Source of the DNA: Pseudomonas saxonica
Lineage (GTDB): Bacteria > Pseudomonadota > Gammaproteobacteria > Pseudomonadales > Pseudomonadaceae
DNA length: 64,000 nt
Assembly (NCBI RefSeq): GCF_007858365.1
Contig: NZ_VFIO01000001.1
Span: 1,240,001 to 1,304,000 of the forward strand
Reading direction: 5' to 3'
Position 1 is the stretch's first letter; each line of letters opens with the position of its first letter. Below the pieces are notes generated by a model. The model ran no database searches. It had not been told where the DNA came from and was given only the letters and a program-made list of their open reading frames with translations. The position numbers and the translations under genes are program-made. Positions 9,412 through 17,715 of the stretch are shown piece after piece.

Positions 9412-10041
9412 ATGGACGACTCAGATTATCTGCGCCTGCTCACGATCCAGGCCGAACAAGCCAATGCATTTTTATCCAATGCTCGCAAATGGGAGCGTGA
9501 GCGCTGGGTATGCCAGCGCCTGCTTCAGGGGTTGAATGTTCCCTACCACACTGAAGACTTCACACCCGCCAGCCAGGAACCCCCGGATGTGCTGTTTGGC
9601 GAAGCGCGTTTCGAAGTGTTTTTTGTGCTCGACGAAGGTCGACGCTTGAATGACGAATGGCGCGAAGAGCTCCAACGACGACGCAGTGCATATTCCCTGA
9701 GCCAACTGGTACGCCGTGAAGCACGGCCCAAACGCATTCCCGCGAGCAAGCTGCTGCAACGACTGGGCCCGACTCTGCACAAAAAAGCCAAGAACTATTT
9801 AGAGCGTGATATCGATCTGGGTCAACTGGACATCATTGCCTTCTCCAGCCTCAAACGCGAGGTACTGGACCTCAACAGCCACTTCCCGCCGCCGACCGAA
9901 TATTTGCGTATGGGCTGGCGCTCCTTGTCACTGGTGGGCCCCACCTTCGCCCGTGTGCTCTTCGCGCAACCGGATGCACCCGATTTTCTACGCAACAACC
10001 TGGGCCGCAGCATTATTTTTGATGTGGGTATCAGTCTGTGA
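9412..10041 (+). CDS. DUF1780 domain protein
   Basis: This 209-residue soluble protein matches the Pseudomonas family DUF1780 (EQANAFLSNARKWERERWVC at the N-terminus, PPDVLFGEARFEVFF in the middle). Its function is unknown. The middle strand pattern with acidic residues and the Lys/Arg-rich helix after residue 80 faintly recall nuclease-like folds, but this is speculation. It is translationally coupled to the next gene, whose GTG overlaps its TGA stop. Confidence 0.85.
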   Translation: MDDSDYLRLLTIQAEQANAFLSNARKWERERWVCQRLLQGLNVPYHTEDFTPASQEPPDVLFGEARFEVFFVLDEGRRLNDEWREELQRRRSAYSLSQLVRREARPKRIPASKLLQRLGPTLHKKAKNYLERDIDLGQLDIIAFSSLKREVLDLNSHFPPPTEYLRMGWRSLSLVGPTFARVLFAQPDAPDFLRNNLGRSIIFDVGISL

Positions 10042-10565
10042 GCCCTCTGCAAGAGTTGATAGCGAACGTCCCGCAAACCGGGCTCGTACGCTGGATTGGC
10101 GTACGCCCCGAATCTCGTGCCGAAATGCTGGTGCTCGATGCCGTCGAAGCCCGGCGCGAAGCCGGACTGACCGGCGACCATGCACGACCCGGCGCTCGCT
10201 ATGCCCGACAAGTCACACTTATTCAGTGGGAGCATCTGGCTGTGATCAACTCATTGCTGGGACGGGCGCCCGATCAACCGGTTGTGGCGCAAGACTTGCG
10301 CCGCAATCTGGTCATCAGCGGGATCAACCTGTTTAGCCTCAAAGGCCGACGGTTCAAGATTGGCCAGGCCATTTTCGAAACGACCGGCTGGTGCCAACCC
10401 TGCGCCCGGCTTGAGCAACGGCTGGGTGAGGGGACGTTTCAGGCAGTACGCGGCCATGGCGGTATCACGGCACGGGTAATTGAAAGTGGCATCATTCGTC
10501 TAGACGACCAAGTAAGTGTCGAGCCGCTGGGTCCCAACGGCTATGCTTCATTTCATCCCGGTTGA
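10038..10565 (+). CDS. MOSC domain protein
   Basis: The 175-residue protein is a stand-alone MOSC domain, a fold from molybdenum cofactor sulfurases. It contains the family stretch LVISGINLFSLKGRRFKIG followed by a cysteine in GWCQPCARLE, the presumed sulfur carrier. The start is a GTG that overlaps the upstream TGA (GTGA), indicating coupling to the DUF1780 gene. The substrate is unknown; stand-alone MOSC proteins are linked to detoxification of N-hydroxylated compounds or sulfur transfer. Confidence 0.9.
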   Translation: MSPLQELIANVPQTGLVRWIGVRPESRAEMLVLDAVEARREAGLTGDHARPGARYARQVTLIQWEHLAVINSLLGRAPDQPVVAQDLRRNLVISGINLFSLKGRRFKIGQAIFETTGWCQPCARLEQRLGEGTFQAVRGHGGITARVIESGIIRLDDQVSVEPLGPNGYASFHPG

Positions 10566-10619
10566 TCACTGCTGTAGCTTTAACACCGCCTGCAACGTCT
10601 ATCGGATGAGGCCTTAAAT

Positions 10620-10793
10620 ATGTCCAGCCGCCTGAACCCAGATGATCAAAAGCATGTCGAAGAGTACCTGCTGCTTCCTCAACACCAAGTTGAGCGCCGG
10701 CCTTTCAGGCCTTGGCTGCTCCTTGCTGTGGTGGTGATCGTGGTGATTGGCCTCGGCCTTTTGAGCCGCCTCCTGAGTTATCTGGCGCTATGA
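10620..10793 (+). CDS. Small membrane protein, DUF3094 family
   Basis: A 57-residue protein starting MSSRLNPDDQKHVEEYL has a polar N-terminal half with a basic stretch (VERRPFRP) and one membrane helix (WLLLAVVVIVVIGLGLL) before a short tail. It matches the small Pseudomonas family DUF3094 from memory. No function is known. It lies 54 bases after the MOSC gene and before the NADH dehydrogenase on the same strand. Confidence 0.75.
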   Translation: MSSRLNPDDQKHVEEYLLLPQHQVERRPFRPWLLLAVVVIVVIGLGLLSRLLSYLAL

Positions 10794-10859
10794 GCTGCGT
10801 AGCGCTCGCCCGGATTGCTCAGGCACAGAATTTTTTTTCAAGCCTTGTGAGTGATACCT

Positions 10860-12161
10860 ATGTCCCATCGTATTGTTATTGTCGGCGGCGGTGCCGGCGG
10901 CCTGGAGTTGGCGACCCGCCTGGGCAAGACTCTGGGTAAGCGCGGCAAAGCCAGCGTCACGCTGGTCGACGCCAACCTGACCCATATCTGGAAGCCGTTG
11001 CTGCATGAAGTCGCCGCTGGCTCGCTGAACTCCTCTGAAGATGAGCTCAACTATGTCGCCCAAGCTAAATGGAACCACTTCGAGTTCCAGCTGGGGCGCA
11101 TGAGCGGTCTGGACCGCGATGGGAAAAAGATCTCATTGTCGGCGACCCTCGACGAAAACGGTCAGGAATTGGTGCCTGCGCGCGACTTGAGTTACGACAC
11201 GCTGGTGATTGCCGTGGGCAGTACCACCAACGACTTCGGCACCCAGGGCGCAGCGGAGCACTGTTTGTTTCTCGACACCCGCAAACAGGCAGAGAAGTTT
11301 CACCAACAATTGCTTAATCACTACCTGCGCGCGCACGCCGGGCAAACCGATGCCGTTGAGCAAATCAGCGTCGCAATTGTAGGTGCCGGGGCAACCGGTG
11401 TTGAACTGGCCGCCGAACTGCACAATGCCGCGCACGAGCTGGCGGCTTACGGGCTGGATCGGATCAAGCCGGAAAACATGCACATCACTCTGATCGAAGC
11501 CGGTCCACGGGTGCTGCCTGCCCTGCCGGAACGTATTGGCGGGCCTGTGCATAAAACCCTGGAAAAACTTGGCGTCACCGTACTGACTAACGCCGCCGTG
11601 AGCGAAGTGACTGCTGACAGCCTGATCACCAAGGATGGTCAAGTCATTCCTGCCAGCCTGAAAGTATGGGCAGCAGGCATTCGGGCACCGGGCTTTCTGA
11701 AAGACATTGCCGGGCTGGAAACCAACCGCATTAACCAATTGGTCGTGCGCCCTACCCTGCAAACGACGCACGATGACAACATCTTTGCCTTTGGCGACTG
11801 TGCGGCGTGCCCGCAACCGGGCAGTGACAAGATGGTTCCTCCTCGCGCGCAAGCCGCTCACCAGCAAGCGTCGCTGCTGGCCAAGTCGTTGAAACTGCGC
11901 CTGGAAGGTAAAACGCAATTACCGGACTACCACTACCGCGATTATGGCTCGCTGATTTCGCTGTCGAGCTTTTCGGCGGTGGGTAACTTGATGGGCAGCT
12001 TGATGGGTACCGTCATGCTGGAAGGCTGGTTGGCGCGAATGTTCTATATCTCGCTGTATCGCATGCATCAGATGGCGCTTTACGGCACGTTCCGTACGTT
12101 GATGCTGATGCTTGGCAGCAGAATCGGACGCGGCACCGAGCCGCGTCTGAAACTGCACTAA
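10860..12161 (+). CDS. ndh: NDH-2 type NAD(P)H dehydrogenase (FAD)
   Basis: This 433-residue flavoprotein resembles type II NADH:quinone dehydrogenases, which pass electrons from NADH to quinone without pumping protons. The FAD Rossmann motif GGGAGG is at residues 9-14 and the NADH motif VGAGATG at 174-180; the second FAD block FAFGDCAACPQ follows near 308. The C-terminal amphipathic part with aromatic residues would attach it to the membrane. I chose ATG 10860; a GTG three codons upstream is also open. It corresponds by position to PA4538. Confidence 0.9.
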   Translation: MSHRIVIVGGGAGGLELATRLGKTLGKRGKASVTLVDANLTHIWKPLLHEVAAGSLNSSEDELNYVAQAKWNHFEFQLGRMSGLDRDGKKISLSATLDENGQELVPARDLSYDTLVIAVGSTTNDFGTQGAAEHCLFLDTRKQAEKFHQQLLNHYLRAHAGQTDAVEQISVAIVGAGATGVELAAELHNAAHELAAYGLDRIKPENMHITLIEAGPRVLPALPERIGGPVHKTLEKLGVTVLTNAAVSEVTADSLITKDGQVIPASLKVWAAGIRAPGFLKDIAGLETNRINQLVVRPTLQTTHDDNIFAFGDCAACPQPGSDKMVPPRAQAAHQQASLLAKSLKLRLEGKTQLPDYHYRDYGSLISLSSFSAVGNLMGSLMGTVMLEGWLARMFYISLYRMHQMALYGTFRTLMLMLGSRIGRGTEPRLKLH

Positions 12162-12174
12162 ATAACCACCCTCG

Positions 12175-12200
12175 GCCCCGCGAGCAAGCGCTTGCGGGGC
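12175..12200. terminator. Hairpin between ndh and gadB
   Basis: GCCCCGC and GCGGGGC arms with an inner AAGCGCTT palindrome lie between the convergent ndh and gadB genes. There is no long U tract, so it may be a repeat-type hairpin rather than a strong terminator. Confidence 0.5.
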
Positions 12201-12207
12201 GCAGAAC

Positions 12208-13605
12208 CTAACGACCCGTGTGGTTACCCGCCTCGCCCTCACGGCCTTTGAAGCCATGAGGCTGGTGCTCATCGAAGAACTCAACCGCACGTTTGAAGTC
12301 AGCCAACAGCAACTTGGCCATGTCGATCGACAGGCCCTGCTTGACCAGAATCCGCTGCACGACGACGTTTTCGACATTTGCTGGCAAGCTATACGCCGGC
12401 ACCAACCAACCCCGCGTACGCAACCGATCCGCCAGATCATAGAGCGAATAACTCACCTTCGCGCCCGGCTTCAAACGCCATGTGAGCGCGGGGATACCCA
12501 ACTGTGGATTGCCGTCATAGAGCATTTCGAACGGGCCGATCTTGACCACTTCGCTGGCCAGAAATTGTGCCGTTTCATAGCACGCCGAATGAATTCGCTC
12601 GTAACCTTCACGCCCCAGGCGCAAGAAATTGTAGTACTGCGCAATGATTTGCCCCGCCGGACGTGAGAAGTTCAAGGCGAAGGTTGGCATGTCCCCGCCC
12701 AGGTAATTCACGTGGAAGATCAAACCTTCAGGTAGCTCTTTGACGTCACGCCAGATCACCCAGCCTGCCCCCAGCGGTGCCAAGCCAAACTTGTGCCCCG
12801 ATGTACTGATGGACTTGACGCGTGCGACGCGGAAATCCCAAAGAACATCGGGTGCACAAAACGGAGCCAGCATCGCGCCACTTGCACCGTCAACGTGAAT
12901 ATCAACGCTCAGGCCAGTGCGCTTGTCCAGATCATCCAGCGCATCCGAAAGCGGTTTTACCGTTTCATACAGACCGGTGAAGGTCTGCCCAAACGTTGGT
13001 ACTACCACAATCGTATTTTCATCAACACGCGACAGCATGTCTTCGGGTGTCATAAACCACTGCCCTTCGGACATCGGCACTTCACGAATTTCGACATCCC
13101 AGTAACGGGCAAATTTGTGCCAGCAAACTTGTACCGGACCACAGACCATGTTCGGGGTGGACGTAGGCTTGCCTGCCGCCTTGCGTACCGCACGCCAGCG
13201 CCACAGAGCAGCGAGACCGCCGAGCATGCAAGCCTCACTGGAGCCTACGGTTGATGTGCCGATAGTGGTGGCAGCTTCCGGGGAGTGCCATAGGTCCGCC
13301 AGCATGTGAATGCAACGGTTTTCCAGCTCGGCGGACTGAGGGTATTCGTCCTTGTCGATCATGTTTTTGTCGATCGACAGGTCCATCAGTTTGTGAACTT
13401 CATCCTCTTCCCACGTTTGGCAAAACGTGGCGAGGTTCTGCCGAGAGTTGCCATCGAGATACAACTCATCATGAACCAGCTGAAACACATCCCCGGGGGA
13501 TTGCTCAGCCTCGGGAAATTGCTTGGTCGCTGCAACATGCGCCAGCGCGGAAGAACCAAATACAGGGTCAATATCCTTATTGCTCTTGATACGGTGAAGG
13601 GCCAT
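12208..13605 (-). CDS. gadB: Glutamate decarboxylase
   Basis: GadB is a PLP enzyme that converts glutamate plus a proton to GABA and CO2 and so raises cytoplasmic pH. The 465-residue protein aligns along its length with E. coli GadA/Gad[10 protein letters not shown] (118-126), [23 protein letters not shown] (238-244) and the PLP lysine Lys272 in [10 protein letters not shown]. The C-terminus ends in Asn-His-Thr-Gly-Arg; E. coli GadB ends in His-Thr, where the His forms the autoinhibitory aldamine at neutral pH, so pH gating is plausible here. It diverges from glsA-gadC and forms an acid-resistance cassette with them. Confidence 0.96.
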   Translation of the reverse strand: MALHRIKSNKDIDPVFGSSALAHVAATKQFPEAEQSPGDVFQLVHDELYLDGNSRQNLATFCQTWEEDEVHKLMDLSIDKNMIDKDEYPQSAELENRCIHMLADLWHSPEAATTIGTSTVGSSEACMLGGLAALWRWRAVRKAAGKPTSTPNMVCGPVQVCWHKFARYWDVEIREVPMSEGQWFMTPEDMLSRVDENTIVVVPTFGQTFTGLYETVKPLSDALDDLDKRTGLSVDIHVDGASGAMLAPFCAPDVLWDFRVARVKSISTSGHKFGLAPLGAGWVIWRDVKELPEGLIFHVNYLGGDMPTFALNFSRPAGQIIAQYYNFLRLGREGYERIHSACYETAQFLASEVVKIGPFEMLYDGNPQLGIPALTWRLKPGAKVSYSLYDLADRLRTRGWLVPAYSLPANVENVVVQRILVKQGLSIDMAKLLLADFKRAVEFFDEHQPHGFKGREGEAGNHTGR

Positions 13606-13773
13606 TTAATCTCTCCTTGAGTATGGGTCAACCGGGGCGTGCCTGAATCAACTGAGGCTCGATCAGACCCAGCCAGCATAGACAACCTTTTGGGGGATGC
13701 CCTCCGATAATCGATCGATGTGAATTTTCCGATCTATAGTCTTTGTCTTCAACGTACTCACGGAGCGAGCACC

Positions 13774-14727
13774 ATGAAACAAAGACCCACCACCCTCAAT
13801 AGCGAGGTCAAGCAGGCACTGGACGAAGCGCTGCAGCGCTATAGCGGCAACCATCATGGAAAAAACGCCAGTTACATTCCCTATCTGGCCTCAGTACCTT
13901 CAAATTTGTTTGGCATCAGCATCATGTTTTGCGATGGCACGCATGCCGAAGTGGGCGACACCGATTACGCCTTCGCCATTGAGTCAATTTCCAAGGTATT
14001 TACGCTGGCCCACGTGCTGGATGAAGTGGGGCCCCAAGTCTTGCGCAGCAAGATCGGCTGCGACCCGACTGGCGAACCCTTCAATTCGGTCATTGCTCTG
14101 GAACTGCACAAAGGCCGCCCCCTGAACCCCTTCGTCAACGCCGGTGCGATGGCGACTGTCAGCCTGATCAAAGCCGAGACGGCAAAAGATCGCTGGGATC
14201 AGATTCAAGCAACCTACAACGCTTTCGCAGGGCGCGAATTAGCGGTCAACGAAGAAGTTTATCAATCGGAAGCCAACACCAATCAGCACAACCGCGGCAT
14301 TGCCTGGCTGTTGCAAAGCTATGGCTATATGCACGCCGATCCCATGCAAGTGTGCGACGTTTACACCCGCCAATGCTCCGTTTCGATCACCTGCCATGAC
14401 CTCGTGACCATGGGCGTGACACTGGCTAATGGCGGCGTGAACCCCATTACGGGCAAGCGTGTTGTGGCCGCTAAAAATGTGGCACCGATTCTTTCCGAGA
14501 TGACCTTGAATGGCCTGTATGACACCACGGGCGACTGGTACTACAAGGTCGGCTTACCGGGTAAAAGCGGGGTTGGCGGTGGAATTCTGGCCGTAGTGCC
14601 GGGCGTGTGCGCCATTGCCGCCTTTGCCCCGCCTTTGGATGTGGCGGGTAACAGCGTGCGCGGCCAGCTAGCCGCCGAGCACCTGAGCCGCACGCTTAAT
14701 CTGAGCCTGCTGCACGAATTCGCGTAA
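13774..14727 (+). CDS. glsA: Glutaminase
   Basis: Glutaminase hydrolyses glutamine to glutamate and ammonia; the ammonia neutralises protons and glutamate feeds GadB. The 317-residue protein belongs to the serine-dependent beta-lactamase-like glutaminase family: SISK (71-74) supplies the catalytic Ser-x-x-Lys, followed by NPFVNAGAM and GVGGGI motifs. The start at 13774 has a CGGAG ribosome site eight bases away. It is 15 bases upstream of gadC on the same strand, an arrangement that recalls E. coli ybaS-ybaT. Confidence 0.95.
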   Translation: MKQRPTTLNSEVKQALDEALQRYSGNHHGKNASYIPYLASVPSNLFGISIMFCDGTHAEVGDTDYAFAIESISKVFTLAHVLDEVGPQVLRSKIGCDPTGEPFNSVIALELHKGRPLNPFVNAGAMATVSLIKAETAKDRWDQIQATYNAFAGRELAVNEEVYQSEANTNQHNRGIAWLLQSYGYMHADPMQVCDVYTRQCSVSITCHDLVTMGVTLANGGVNPITGKRVVAAKNVAPILSEMTLNGLYDTTGDWYYKVGLPGKSGVGGGILAVVPGVCAIAAFAPPLDVAGNSVRGQLAAEHLSRTLNLSLLHEFA

Positions 14728-14742
14728 GGGAGCGAGACACTT

Positions 14743-16329
14743 ATGGCTACTACCAGTAAAGCTAAAACATACATGTCGTGGCTCACCATCTGCTTCATGA
14801 TGGTTGCCGCGGTTGCCAGCATCCGCTCCTTGCCAAGCATGGCGGTCTACGGTTTGGGCTCGGTGTTTCTGTACGTAATTCCGGCGCTGCTGTTCTTCAT
14901 TCCGGTGTCACTGGTTGCCTCTGAACTGGGCACAGGTTGGAACGGCGGGATTTACGGCTGGGTGCGCCAAGCATATGGCGACCGACCGGGCTTTTTCATC
15001 ATGTGGTTCATGTGGGTACAAGTGGTCACCTGGTACCCCATCGTCCTGGGCTTTGGCGCCAGCACGCTGGCTTACCTGATCAATCCTGAACTGGCCAAGA
15101 GCGGGGTTTTCACCACTGCGGTGATCATCGTCCTGTATTGGCTATCAACGTTCGTGGCGCTTAACGGGCTGACAGCCCTGTCGAAATTGACCTCCTGGTT
15201 CATGTTGCTGGGCACGGCCTTACCCGCTGCGCTCTTGGTGCTGCTCGGCGTGGCCTGGCTGGTACTGGGGCATAAATCGGCAACACCCTTGACGTGGGAC
15301 GCGCTGATTCCAGCCATTTTCGACACCCACACCACAGTAAAAGCCGGCGTTCATAATCTGCACCCGGACTTTTGGCAGGAATTTACCGGAGCCATCACCG
15401 GCCTGGTGCTGATCGTCAGCAACTTCCTGGCGTTCGCCGGTATTGAAATGAACGCCATTCACGCCCGTGAGCTGCGCAACCCGCAAAAAGAAATGCCGCG
15501 CGCAATCCTGTTGGCGTTCTTCATGATTCTGTTGGTGTTCATCCCACCGACCGTGGCGATTTCGCTGGTGGTGCCGGCGGATTCGACCAGCCTGACCGCG
15601 GGCGTCATTCAGGCTTACTCGGCCTTTTTTGAAGGTTTCGGCATACCGTGGGCAACGCCCATTCTGGCTATCCTGCTGATTATCGGTGCATTGGGCGGGG
15701 TGCTGGCCTGGACGGCGGGGCCATCAACAGGCCTGCTGTTCGTCGGTAAAGCCGGCATGCTTCCACCCATCTTTCAGCAAGTGAACAAAAAGGGCGTGCA
15801 GAAAAACATCCTGTACTTACAGGCCATCATCGTCACCCTGCTTTCAACGATCTATATCTTTATCGACAACGTATCCGATGCCTTCTGGATGATCAGCGCC
15901 ATGGCCGCGTTGATGTACCTGATCATTTACGTGTTCATGTTCCTGGCCGCCATGAAGTTGCGTAAAACTCAGCCCAACGTCAAACGCGGTTATGTGCTTA
16001 AAGGGCTGCACGGCTGGTGCTATCTGGGTCTGTTTTCGACCTGCGTGGCGCTGATCTTCGGCTTTATTCCACCGAACAGTTTCAGCAGCATGCCGTTCTT
16101 TGAATACGCGGGGATATTACTGCTCGGGCTGATCATCGCGGGGATACCGCCCTTTATCTTCTATGCGGTGCGCAAACCTTCATGGCAGATGGTGCCCAAG
16201 GCAGAAGCCGATCAGTACTCCGCAGCACTGCAAGACTTGCAAGATGCAGACGACAAGGCTGCTGCCGCGACGGCCGCAAGCAACAGCACGACATCAACGA
16301 CCCCTCCCCCTGCTCCAGCGGCAACCTGA
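14743..16329 (+). CDS. gadC: Glutamate/GABA antiporter-like amino acid permease
   Basis: This 528-residue APC-superfamily transporter has about 12 membrane segments and aligns with the glutamate:GABA antiporter family (ASIRSLPSMAVYGLGS, GTGWNGGIYGWVRQAYG, FLAFAGIEMNAIHARE). It would import glutamate or glutamine and export GABA made by GadB. The C-terminal tail of about 40 residues is rich in Ala, Thr and Pro and does not resemble the C-plug that gates E. coli GadC at neutral pH. It shares an operon with glsA. Whether glutamine or glutamate is the main import substrate cannot be read from sequence. Confidence 0.9.
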   Translation: MATTSKAKTYMSWLTICFMMVAAVASIRSLPSMAVYGLGSVFLYVIPALLFFIPVSLVASELGTGWNGGIYGWVRQAYGDRPGFFIMWFMWVQVVTWYPIVLGFGASTLAYLINPELAKSGVFTTAVIIVLYWLSTFVALNGLTALSKLTSWFMLLGTALPAALLVLLGVAWLVLGHKSATPLTWDALIPAIFDTHTTVKAGVHNLHPDFWQEFTGAITGLVLIVSNFLAFAGIEMNAIHARELRNPQKEMPRAILLAFFMILLVFIPPTVAISLVVPADSTSLTAGVIQAYSAFFEGFGIPWATPILAILLIIGALGGVLAWTAGPSTGLLFVGKAGMLPPIFQQVNKKGVQKNILYLQAIIVTLLSTIYIFIDNVSDAFWMISAMAALMYLIIYVFMFLAAMKLRKTQPNVKRGYVLKGLHGWCYLGLFSTCVALIFGFIPPNSFSSMPFFEYAGILLLGLIIAGIPPFIFYAVRKPSWQMVPKAEADQYSAALQDLQDADDKAAAATAASNSTTSTTPPPAPAAT

Positions 16330-16393
16330 GATGGCACGTGGTCGCTGCCTGGGGCAGTGACCACAGACTGGGTTTAACACAGGTGTAAAAAAA

Positions 16394-16416
16394 GCGTCCC
16401 AACGGACGCATTTTTT
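16394..16416 (+). terminator. Intrinsic terminator after gadC
   Basis: GCGTCC and GGACGC arms with a four-base loop are followed by six Ts, 65 bases after the gadC stop. An A tract upstream makes it partly bidirectional. Confidence 0.85.
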
Positions 16417-16431
16417 ATGAGTAACGCGAAT

Positions 16432-16455
16432 ACGGCTCTCGATAGAGCCGTTTTT
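16432..16455 (+). terminator. Second intrinsic terminator downstream of gadC
   Basis: ACGGCTCT and AGAGCCGT form a perfect eight-base-pair stem with a CGAT loop followed by five Ts, only 16 bases after the first terminator. Confidence 0.75.
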
Positions 16456-16659
16456 CATCCGGAGGCTTATCGGTGGTCGCTGGGAATAATGATCGCGTTA
16501 CAAATGCCGGGGATGTTGCTGTGGCACGCGAGCACGCGGTTGCACTTTAACTACCCCAGCGTTACCCTTCCGACGTCGCTGCTCATCAGCGAACGGGTTT
16601 AGCGGCCCGAGTTCATACAGGCGCACAGCGCCCACCATTCAGATGACAGGCGCTTTTTT
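16456..16659 (+). other. Short unexplained segment ending in a third terminator
   Basis: This stretch has no recognisable gene. A GTG at 16473 with a GGAGG site seven bases upstream opens a frame of 25 codons ending at 16550; an ATG at 16489 opens another of 37 codons ending at 16602. The segment ends in a terminator-like hairpin (AGCGCC at 16627-16632, GGCGCT at 16649-16654, then Ts to 16659). It may hold a small RNA, a tiny ORF or a gene remnant. I cannot tell which. Confidence 0.35.
16627..16659 (+). terminator. Terminator-like hairpin before DUF3077 leader
   Basis: AGCGCC and GGCGCT pair around a 16-base loop and are followed by six Ts. It would end any transcript that starts after the gadC terminators. 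Confidence 0.55.
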
Positions 16660-16685
16660 GTGCCCGCCTATCTGTTTATGGCGGT

Positions 16686-16812
16686 TGTGCGTGGGAGACC
16701 CTCGGGTCTGCCGGGGTCCTGTATGCCCGGTCCGCTAACCTGCGCACAGCTGCCACCCTAATTCGTTTAGCGGCGAACCGTGGTAGCTCCTCACATACAG
16801 GAGTAATGCCAG
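16686..16812 (+). promoter_or_regulatory. Structured leader RNA upstream of small ORF and DUF3077 gene
   Basis: An outer helix pairs GTGCG (16687-16691) with CGCAC (16743-16747). It encloses two hairpins: AGACC/GGTCT with a CTCG tetraloop (16696-16709) and CCGGG/CCCGG with a ten-base loop (16711-16730). A further hairpin CTCCT/AGGAG (about 16787-16803) folds the ribosome site of the following small ORF into a stem. The layout of a junction followed by a sequestered ribosome site suggests a cis-regulatory RNA. I recall similar leaders before other Pseudomonas DUF3077 genes, but have not compared them. Confidence 0.5.
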
Positions 16813-16905
16813 ATGCACGCTCTCAATCCGTTCAAAAAATGCCCTACGCGCACTGTCGCCCTGCCCAAAGCCCAACATCTCGATGCGAAACGAGGTGACC
16901 TATGA
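16813..16905 (+). CDS. Small ORF (30 aa) coupled to the DUF3077 gene
   Basis: An ATG nine bases after an AGGAG site opens a frame MHALNPFKKCPTRTVALPKA... of 30 residues. Its TGA overlaps the ATG of the DUF3077 gene as ATGA. The peptide is basic with no clear domain. The ribosome site is contained in a hairpin, so it may act as a leader peptide that controls the next gene. A second frame from ATG 16806 also covers this stretch and ends at 16898. Confidence 0.45.
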   Translation: MHALNPFKKCPTRTVALPKAQHLDAKRGDL

Positions 16906-17174
16906 ACGCCTCCCCGTTGATCAAAACTGTTGGCGGCGCCACCTTTGGCGTCTGCAACGCAGAGAACCAACGCCTGTTCAGCGTCATTGCCGGTGTCTCG
17001 GGCGAAGAAGCCCTACAACACGCCTCGTTACTGTTGAACTGTGTCAACAGACTCTCGTACCTGGGCGCCATGGACGATGGCCACGAAACCATGCGTTGGG
17101 CGTCGCACTACCTCAGCGAGATGGCGAAGGCGATCATTGATGACGTGACCCTGGGGCTGCAAGACGTTCCTTGA
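16902..17174 (+). CDS. DUF3077 family protein
   Basis: This 90-residue protein matches the Pseudomonas DUF3077 family: a KTVGGATFGVC start, LFSVIAGVSGEEALQHASLLL in the middle and WASHYLSEMAKAIIDDV at the end. It is predicted as a small soluble helical protein. The function is unknown; members occur in several copies per genome, often in accessory positions. A GAGGTGA site precedes the start, which overlaps the stop of the 30-codon ORF. It sits between the gad cassette and the tRNA array, a stretch that varies between Pseudomonas species. Confidence 0.8.
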   Translation: MNASPLIKTVGGATFGVCNAENQRLFSVIAGVSGEEALQHASLLLNCVNRLSYLGAMDDGHETMRWASHYLSEMAKAIIDDVTLGLQDVP

Positions 17175-17374
17175 CACGCATCATGAGCGCTTCTCCTTGA
17201 TGCCTAGTGCCCATCCTGCCTACGCTCGGTCGCCAACTGCCGATCGACCTGGCGGCTTTCCACGTGCAACGCACCTATTGATTTAAAGCGGGAGCAGCAT
17301 ATTAGGCAATCCTTCCCGTCGAATATCAGCTAGTGCTCACCTGAAGAGGGCTATTCTTACCAAATCGCAGGCAC

Positions 17375-17408
17375 AAAAAAGCCGGTCATCCCTGAGGATA
17401 AACCGGCT
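17375..17408 (-). terminator. Terminator of the tRNA array
   Basis: On the minus strand AGCCGGT and ACCGGCT arms around a 15-base loop are followed by six Us. It lies 18 bases after the last tRNA-Lys. Confidence 0.8.
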
Positions 17409-17425
17409 GTTTTGGTCTTGCGATA

Positions 17426-17501
17426 TGGTGGGTCGTGTGGGATTCGAACCTACGACCAATTGGTTAAAAGCCAACTGCTCTACCAACTGAGCTAACGACC
17501 C
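17426..17501 (-). tRNA. tRNA-Lys (TTT)
   Basis: A 76-base gene with encoded CCA, D-loop AGCTCAGTTGGTAGAGC, anticodon TTT and T-loop GGTTCGAATCC. It is identical to the copy at 17886-17961. Confidence 0.98.
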
Positions 17502-17519
17502 AAAAAACAGGTTTGAAAA

Positions 17520-17595
17520 TGGCTCCACGACCTGGACTCGAACCAGGGACCCAATGATTAACAGTCATTTGCTCTACCAACTGAGCTATCGCGGA
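17520..17595 (-). tRNA. tRNA-Asn (GTT)
   Basis: A 76-base gene with encoded CCA, anticodon GTT in GACTGTTAATC and T-loop GGTTCGAGTCC. It is identical to the copy at 18053-18128, and the 5' flank ATATTTCAAT is also shared. Confidence 0.98.
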
Positions 17596-17621
17596 ACTGC
17601 ATATTTCAATAACAACTGGAT

Positions 17622-17652
17622 AAAAAAAGCGCCCCTGCGGACGCTTTTTTTA
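17622..17652. terminator. Bidirectional terminator-like hairpin inside the tRNA array
   Basis: AGCGCCC and GGACGCT arms (one mismatch) are flanked by seven As and seven Ts, so it could work on both strands. It lies between tRNA-Pro (17716) and tRNA-Asn (17595). Confidence 0.65.
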
Positions 17653-17715
17653 TGGCAACTGATGCAATTGGCATCAGCACCGTATTTTCTACACCCACTA
17701 CTGCCGGGCAGAAAA

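Noticed and set aside
16417..16602. 61-codon frame after gadC
   Set aside because: It runs through a perfect intrinsic terminator and has no ribosome site.
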